Shown here piece after piece: positions 33,553-38,323 of a stretch of 38,323 nucleotides of DNA. A program made the translations under genes and the position numbers. The notes under the pieces were generated by a model that ran no database searches, was not told the origin of the DNA, and saw only the letters and a program-made list of their open reading frames with translations. This stretch comes from Gammaproteobacteria bacterium (GTDB taxonomy: Bacteria; Pseudomonadota; Gammaproteobacteria; Arenicellales; JAJDZL01). The stretch covers positions 1 through 38,323 of the forward strand of contig JAJDXD010000162.1 of the NCBI GenBank assembly GCA_022823405.1, in the 5' to 3' direction. Every line of letters begins with the position of its first letter. The stretch's first letter is position 1.

Positions 33553-35985
33553 GTGCAGAACAATCGTACTCAACGATTTTTACTATGTGTACTGCTGTCT
33601 TTAGTAGTACACGCAGGACTCGCGGCAACTTTCGTCTCAGCGATTCGTTCAAAGCCGGTCCATTTGGAATTTGTTAATCCGATTCGGGTGTCTCTGGTTC
33701 GGGAAGTTTCCGATGCTATTGGAACGGCAGCGAGTCAATCAGTCGAATCTGCTCTTTATCAATCGTTTGATTCAGGGACTCAAACCAATTCAATTGATCT
33801 TATTCAACTTGCTGAGGATTCCACCGATTCAACCAATGAAGTGTCCGATGAGTTGGTTTCAGCAGCAGTCGCAAGTGTAGACGCGAATCATCCAACGGAA
33901 ATTTCCGACATTGATCAACCACCACCTTTACCTATTATCAAAATAGAGGTAACAAAAGAAATCCCTGACGCAGAAGTCCCGCAGGTCCGAACCGAATCTG
34001 GTGACATTTCACGGAGTACCGAACAATTGCCTGAACCAGATAAGTTGGAATCAATAGAATCTGCGTTTGTTAAGGCTGAAGAGGAACCAATGCATCCAAA
34101 GTCTGTAATTGAGCGGGATTTATATTTGACAGAACCAGTTGAGAATCTTGCCAGTCAGGTGATCAATTCAGGAATCGACAATGAGATTGAGCACATATTA
34201 GAATCAGATCAAGATTTAATTTCAATCATCACTCCGATTGAATTTCCGCAATTACAGATGCAGGCAAGTGCGGACATAGCAGTCGATTATTCGGATGCTG
34301 ACAGAATTGCTGGAATTTGGCCCGCGGATGTTAGAGAGCCCGCTACAACAAGAGTCGATCAATCACCATCGAAAAGGTCACTGCCTGATGAAATCGTCGA
34401 GTCTCAGTCTCAGGACGCGGGCATCGCTGACTTGTCACAACCAGTCTCGGTCACTGCGATTGAAATTGTGCAGCATTCACCACCTGAATTTATTGATGAC
34501 GAGCAATTCACCGATGAGCTTGCGGGGATTTTTTCCTCCGGCATAGTGGAGCCTGCACCATCGAAACTCGATCAACCACCACCGACGGGATCATCACCTG
34601 AAGAAATCGTGGAGTCTCAGATTCAGCATGCAGGCATCACTGATTCGTCTCATTCTGACTCGGTCACTGCAATTGAAGTTGTGCAGCATTCACCACCTAA
34701 GAATATTAATGACGAACGCATCACGGACAAGACTGTCTCGACTTCCAGCCTTGAGACTGAAACCGCATTTGCCGAGCAATTCACTGATGAGACACCTTCA
34801 AATACCTCTCAAATTGCCTACACGGGATTTGAGGATGAAATTCAGCACATCACGGACTCTGAACTTCAACCGAATTTGGACATTACATCGGCCCAAGGAG
34901 CAGACTTACCTGTGCAGTCAGGTACGGAACTATCTGCTGATATTTCAGATGCTGATGAGCTTGCGGGAATTTGGTCCACGGAAGAAACAGACCCTGTATC
35001 TGTCAATTTCGATCAAGTTTCATTGAAAGAACCAACAACTGAAAAAGTCATCAAATCTGAAAGTCAAGTCCAGATCACAAAATTTGCTGAACTGGCAGTA
35101 CCAATACAGCAAGTTGCTAATCAGGCAGCGGCAAAACCTCAGCCCGTCACTTCCGAATTTAATCCGGTAGCTAACCGGGTGACATCACCCCCCATCTACA
35201 CACCAGAACTGGATGAACAGGTTTCAGACGCAAAGGCTGTTGATCTGAATGATTCATGGCTCAGCGATTCCGAAAAATCTGCCACAATTCAAATGGCTTA
35301 TGCCACACCAGAACTAGAACCAACTCCAATTCGAGAGGAGATTCATGCCACCCATAAGACACCATTGGAGAATGAACCTCTAAGCCAAACCGACGCACCT
35401 GAATATTCAATCACGGAGCAAGTAATCGAACCTGAAATAGACGAATCCGAAACAAAGCGGAATGAAACAGTTTCGGAAACAACAGATGATAATTCGCCAG
35501 GATCCGATAACTCCAGTCCTTTAACGATTCAAGAATCACCGCATAGCACTGACTTCGCAGAAACTGATGAGAATTCAATCCCGAAAGAAAAGTACCAAGT
35601 TGCATCCCTAGACCCAGTTCAGCAAACGGTGAACAGCAACGATGAGGATACGGCAAACACCATCACCCAAATAACTAATCTTGGCGGCATCACATCTGAT
35701 GTGGGGCCGAAATACGGAATTAAAGGACTGTCTAATCAAGCGCCTCGCTATCCTTACCTCTCCCGTGTCAATGATGAGCAGGGAAGAGTCATTCTTCGCG
35801 TGATTGTTGATCGCAAAGGTAGAGCAAAGGAAGTTAAGATCCTTGAATCGAGCGGCTACTCAAGGCTTGACAAAGCCGCCAGAAAGGCGGTGAAGCGATG
35901 GCGATTCCAACCTGCCCGAAAAAATGGACAATCAACTCAAGGTGTTGTCCAGGTTCCAATCAATTTTGTACTCGACAGCTCCTGA
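33553..35985 (+). CDS. Very long TonB-like energy transducer with repeated acidic linker
   Basis: This 810-aa protein has a TonB plan. A short cytoplasmic tail and one N-terminal membrane helix (FLLCVLLSLVVHAGLAATFVS, residues about 9-29, with the TonB-typical SxxxH pattern, S16 and H20) come first. A periplasmic linker of about 700 residues follows, then a C-terminal TonB domain (from residue about 733: YPYLSR, GRVILRVIVDRKGRAKEVKILESSG, AVKRWRFQPA). Usual TonB proteins are 230-300 aa. The linker is rich in Glu, Asp, Ser and Thr rather than Pro/Lys and contains 71-residue tandem repeats. It starts at GTG 33553, directly after btuD, so it is probably the operon's own energiser of BtuB. No exbB/exbD is in the window. 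Confidence 0.88.
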   Translation: MQNNRTQRFLLCVLLSLVVHAGLAATFVSAIRSKPVHLEFVNPIRVSLVREVSDAIGTAASQSVESALYQSFDSGTQTNSIDLIQLAEDSTDSTNEVSDELVSAAVASVDANHPTEISDIDQPPPLPIIKIEVTKEIPDAEVPQVRTESGDISRSTEQLPEPDKLESIESAFVKAEEEPMHPKSVIERDLYLTEPVENLASQVINSGIDNEIEHILESDQDLISIITPIEFPQLQMQASADIAVDYSDADRIAGIWPADVREPATTRVDQSPSKRSLPDEIVESQSQDAGIADLSQPVSVTAIEIVQHSPPEFIDDEQFTDELAGIFSSGIVEPAPSKLDQPPPTGSSPEEIVESQIQHAGITDSSHSDSVTAIEVVQHSPPKNINDERITDKTVSTSSLETETAFAEQFTDETPSNTSQIAYTGFEDEIQHITDSELQPNLDITSAQGADLPVQSGTELSADISDADELAGIWSTEETDPVSVNFDQVSLKEPTTEKVIKSESQVQITKFAELAVPIQQVANQAAAKPQPVTSEFNPVANRVTSPPIYTPELDEQVSDAKAVDLNDSWLSDSEKSATIQMAYATPELEPTPIREEIHATHKTPLENEPLSQTDAPEYSITEQVIEPEIDESETKRNETVSETTDDNSPGSDNSSPLTIQESPHSTDFAETDENSIPKEKYQVASLDPVQQTVNSNDEDTANTITQITNLGGITSDVGPKYGIKGLSNQAPRYPYLSRVNDEQGRVILRVIVDRKGRAKEVKILESSGYSRLDKAARKAVKRWRFQPARKNGQSTQGVVQVPINFVLDSS
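34309..34734 (+). repeat. Two 213-bp in-frame tandem repeats in the TonB linker
   Basis: Copies at 34309-34521 and 34522-34734 encode 71-residue units starting AGIW or AGIF (residues 253 and 324). They share EIVESQ, DSVTAIE-type and VQHSPP blocks. A partial third start, SDADELAGIW, recurs at 34951-34974 (residue 471). Nucleotide similarity is high enough to indicate recent duplication with later drift. Confidence 0.75.
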
Positions 35986-35995
35986 ACAGCGCTCA

Positions 35996-36195
35996 TTGCC
36001 AATCAGAACTGTCGTTGATCATTTTTTCTGTAGCAGATGACGCAGTCTGTCGTGTCCGAGTGCGTAAACTGTTGTGCCGCAACAACCGGTCATTTTTTAT
36101 TGACAATCATTGAATCGACTACCGATTCTTCAGTCGCCTGTACAACTGCTTCAAATAAAGGGTTCAGAAAATCCCGGTTAAACCGCCGATACCGG
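35996..36195 (-). pseudogene. Decayed 3' end of a second P1 (DmpA-like) peptidase gene
   Basis: On the minus strand this segment encodes RDFLNPLFEAVVQATEESVVDSMIVN, then shifts frame and hits a stop. The nucleotide sequence closely parallels 37562-37735, the 3' end of the intact P1 peptidase gene, including the bases after its stop. A small deletion has destroyed the frame. No upstream part of the gene survives. It is therefore a leftover of a paralogue or of a duplication flanking the ATPase gene. Confidence 0.8.
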
Positions 36196-36219
36196 TTGGA
36201 AACAATGATCAGATTAAAT

Positions 36220-36260
36220 TACCTTGATATTTGAATATAATCTGTTCATATTTCAAGGTA
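36220..36260. promoter_or_regulatory. Long inverted repeat upstream of the AAA/DUF4143 ATPase gene
   Basis: TACCTTGATATTTGAA (36220-36235) and TTCATATTTCAAGGTA (36245-36260) match as an inverted repeat at 14 of 16 positions around a 9-base spacer. The spacer edge contains TATAAT (36236-36241). It may be an operator over a promoter for the ATPase gene, whose ATG is 125 bases downstream, or the end of an inserted segment. Confidence 0.45.
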
Positions 36261-36385
36261 TATTGAAATTTTCTCTCAATTTACAATTCTAATTGCGGCC
36301 TTCGGGCCATCTAACTTGGATTAACAACTGTAAATAGAGATGAATTTCTAGACTGATTCCATTGAAGTTTGAGTAGTATCAACAG

Positions 36386-37534
36386 ATGATTGAACGAGAG
36401 TCTCATTTGGCAAACATAAAGAGCCTGCTGGAGCAGTTTCCCGTTGTCGCATTGATCGGAGCTCGACAAGTTGGCAAGACCACTCTAGCTCAAATGCTAG
36501 TGCGGCAAGGGAGTGATCAAACACATCATTTTGATCTCGAGTCACCCATTGATCTTGCTCAAGTTTCTGATCCGATGCTTGCGCTGTCGCCATTGCACGG
36601 ACTCATAATTCTTGACGAAATTCATAGACTTCCAGAGGTATTTCCTGTACTTCGAGTATTAGCTGACCGTAAACCGAATCAAGCTAGATTCTTGATTCTC
36701 GCAAGTGCTACCCCTTCTCTACTGAAGCAGAGTAGCGAATCTTTGGCTGGACGTATTGCCTACTACGAACTACCGGGAATTTCCATGTCAGAGGTTGATC
36801 GCAATGAATTCGATAAACTCTGGTTTCGCGGTGGGTTTCCGTTATCAGTTACTGCACAGAATGATGAATCAAGTTACCGCTGGAGAAATCAGTTTATCCG
36901 AACTTTCTTGGAACGCGATATCCCTCAATTTGGAATCGGAATTGCCAGTGCAACTCTCGACCGATTCTTATCAATGGTGGCACACTATCATGCACAGGTT
37001 TGGAATGGTGCTGAACTTTCACGGGCATTTGGAATTTCACACACTGCTGTTCGTCGATACCTTGATGTGATGGAATCAACGTTTATGCTCCGCTGCCTAA
37101 AACCATGGGCTGCCAACATCAGGAAAAGACAGGTCAAATCGCCAAAAGTTTTTTTTCGTGATTCAGGCCTGCTGCATACCATGCTTGGAATCAAGAGTCG
37201 AGAAGAACTGGTCAAACACCCGAAAGTTGGCGCGTCTTGGGAAGGTTACATCATTGAAAACGTTTTACAAGCTTTACAGGTTGAGAACCGACATAGCTAC
37301 TTTTGGGCTACACATGCCGGGGCTGAGATTGACTTGCTGATACAGCAAGGAGGTAGACTCAAAGGATTTGAGGTGAAGCGTACTTCCGCACCTGCAATTA
37401 CTCCATCCATGAGAATCGCTCTCGATAATCTTGACTTGAGTCAAATAGATGTAATTTATCCAGGTGAAAAGACGTTTGCATTAAGCGATAGAATTCGAGC
37501 GGTTGCAGCAAGTCGGATTCTTGAGGATTTATAG
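36386..37534 (+). CDS. AAA_14/DUF4143 ATPase
   Basis: This 382-aa protein has an AAA_14 ATPase domain with Walker A GARQVGKTT (25-33) and Walker B LIILDEIH (D77, E78). A winged-helix-like middle (ELSRAFGISHTAVRRYLDVME) follows. The C-terminal DUF4143 domain includes KVFFRDSGLLHTMLG, WEGYIIENVL, HAGAEIDLLI and GFEVKRT, a PD-(D/E)XK-like nuclease pattern. The family is widespread and patchily distributed in bacteria, often in accessory DNA, with no settled function. It stands alone, with no toxin or partner gene beside it, and is flanked by copies of the same peptidase gene end. No strong ribosome site precedes ATG 36386. Confidence 0.85.
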   Translation: MIERESHLANIKSLLEQFPVVALIGARQVGKTTLAQMLVRQGSDQTHHFDLESPIDLAQVSDPMLALSPLHGLIILDEIHRLPEVFPVLRVLADRKPNQARFLILASATPSLLKQSSESLAGRIAYYELPGISMSEVDRNEFDKLWFRGGFPLSVTAQNDESSYRWRNQFIRTFLERDIPQFGIGIASATLDRFLSMVAHYHAQVWNGAELSRAFGISHTAVRRYLDVMESTFMLRCLKPWAANIRKRQVKSPKVFFRDSGLLHTMLGIKSREELVKHPKVGASWEGYIIENVLQALQVENRHSYFWATHAGAEIDLLIQQGGRLKGFEVKRTSAPAITPSMRIALDNLDLSQIDVIYPGEKTFALSDRIRAVAASRILEDL

Positions 37535-37584
37535 AATCCAGCGTGACCAGATTTCTTTGCCTCAGCAATCTGAACTGTCAGCGA

Positions 37585-38323
37585 TCAATTTCCCTGTAGC
37601 AAATGACGTAGTTTGTCGTGTCTGAGAGCGTAAACTGTTGTGCCATCACAACCAATCATTGTTTCATTGACAATCATCGAATCGACCACTGATTCTTCTG
37701 TCGCTTGTACAACTGCTTCAAACAAAGGGTCCAATAATTCATTACTCAGTTGAAGCCAGATCATCATCCCATCATCCGAATTGATGGGTTTCGCCGTAGA
37801 AAAGCTTAAAAACAGGTCACCCGACCCATCGTTACCAATAGTTCCGGTTCGACCGATGCCCAAAACAACTCGGCGCGACAGACGTTTAAGCTGATGAGGC
37901 AATAGAGGGGCATCAGTTGCCAAAATCGCAATCACAGATCCCTTTCCCTTAGAGCGGACCTCGCCACCTTTAAGATCCTTTCCAACAGGTGTGCCTGCGA
38001 TTACAAGGTCTTTCCTGCGACCAAAATTGGCCTGCACGAACACACCCACTGTATAGGTAGACTCTCCCACTTCAACTTTTCTCGATGCCGAGCCACTACC
38101 ACCTTTGAAATCGTAACAGACCATGCCGGTGCCACCTCCAACGCTACCTAGTTCGATTGGCCCGGGAGTGGCACTTTCAATGGCTGAAATCACGTGTTCA
38201 TCAGTTACATGAAACCCGTTGATGTCGTTCAACTCGCCATCGAACGTTTCGGCAGCCACCGGTAATACCCCTTCAGTCGCATGCTCAGGATAGTTGCGTA
38301 CAACCCACTTGGTAGCAGCGGCT
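37585..38323 (-). CDS. P1 family (DmpA-type) aminopeptidase, 5' end outside the window
   Basis: At least 246 C-terminal residues are present; the frame stays open to the right edge (upstream of the GTG at 38259 it reads WVVRNYPEHATEGVLP). The family is self-cleaving N-terminal nucleophile hydrolases that remove N-terminal amino acids from peptides. Visible: CYDFKGGSGSASR, YTVGVFVQANFGRR, then KGKGSVIAILATDAPLLPHQL. In the last, the Gly-Ser bond is the expected autocleavage site and the Ser becomes the nucleophile. The stop is TGA-type at the 37585 end. The decayed 3' copy at 35996-36195 shows this gene was partly duplicated. Confidence 0.88.
   Translation of the reverse strand, partial: AAATKWVVRNYPEHATEGVLPVAAETFDGELNDINGFHVTDEHVISAIESATPGPIELGSVGGGTGMVCYDFKGGSGSASRKVEVGESTYTVGVFVQANFGRRKDLVIAGTPVGKDLKGGEVRSKGKGSVIAILATDAPLLPHQLKRLSRRVVLGIGRTGTIGNDGSGDLFLSFSTAKPINSDDGMMIWLQLSNELLDPLFEAVVQATEESVVDSMIVNETMIGCDGTTVYALRHDKLRHLLQGN

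Noticed and set aside
1-38323. CRISPR arrays, rRNA genes, further tRNAs
   Set aside because: I found no regularly spaced repeats, no rRNA segments and no second cloverleaf.

Overview
The window comes from a Gram-negative proteobacterium of moderate G+C, most likely a gammaproteobacterium. The reasons are the order dsbD - thioredoxin - aroQ - accB - accC - prmA, textbook Fur boxes, a TonB-dependent B12 receptor with a TonB-like protein, and an Att/YbbAP-type ABC system. One feature is unusual for that class: heme precursor synthesis through 5-aminolevulinate synthase (ALAS, C4 pathway). I see no phylogenetic marker that fixes the genus.

Layout. Positions 1-4.6 kb are mobile DNA. A 2.84-kb IS1595-family element (about 119-2958, 15-bp perfect terminal inverted repeats) carries its ISXO2-type transposase and three passengers: a beta-class DNA methyltransferase fused to a GIY-YIG-like domain, a 50-aa basic peptide, and a tRNA gene with a long variable arm and a disturbed anticodon arm. 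Beside it lie an ISAs1-type transposase (DUF4338 + DDE) cut off at its first catalytic Asp and a C-terminal piece of a tyrosine recombinase. The two meet at a perfect 42-bp palindrome.

From 4.6 to 15.5 kb the DNA is chromosomal housekeeping: a luciferase-like oxidoreductase, ALAS, a HAD phosphatase, an MFS exporter, then a minus-strand cluster dsbD, membrane-anchored thioredoxin, aroQ, accB, accC, prmA. DsbD has two N-terminal alpha domains and lacks its C-terminal gamma domain; the thioredoxin-like protein encoded next to it is the obvious substitute.

From 15.7 to 20 kb is a Fur-controlled ferric iron ABC importer (fbpA, fbpB, fbpC) with a terminator-like attenuator after fbpA. Then come an ABHD10-like hydrolase, FxsA, an Att-like ABC exporter operon (ATPase, FtsX-type permease, AttH/CrtC-type lipocalin protein) and a membrane fatty-acid desaturase.

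From 26.8 to 36 kb is a vitamin B12 locus. cobQ is on the minus strand. Divergent from it, a promoter and a cobalamin riboswitch head btuB-btuF-btuC-btuD and an 810-aa TonB-like protein with an unusually long, internally repeated acidic linker. The riboswitch should shut off B12 capture when B12 is abundant.

The last 2.3 kb holds an AAA/DUF4143 ATPase flanked on one side by the intact 3' part of a P1 (DmpA-type) aminopeptidase gene, which runs off the window, and on the other by a decayed copy of that gene's 3' end.

Best candidates for something new: the IS1595-type element with its methyltransferase-GIY-YIG fusion and odd tRNA; the repeat-rich long TonB dedicated to the btu operon; and the split, alpha-duplicated DsbD.
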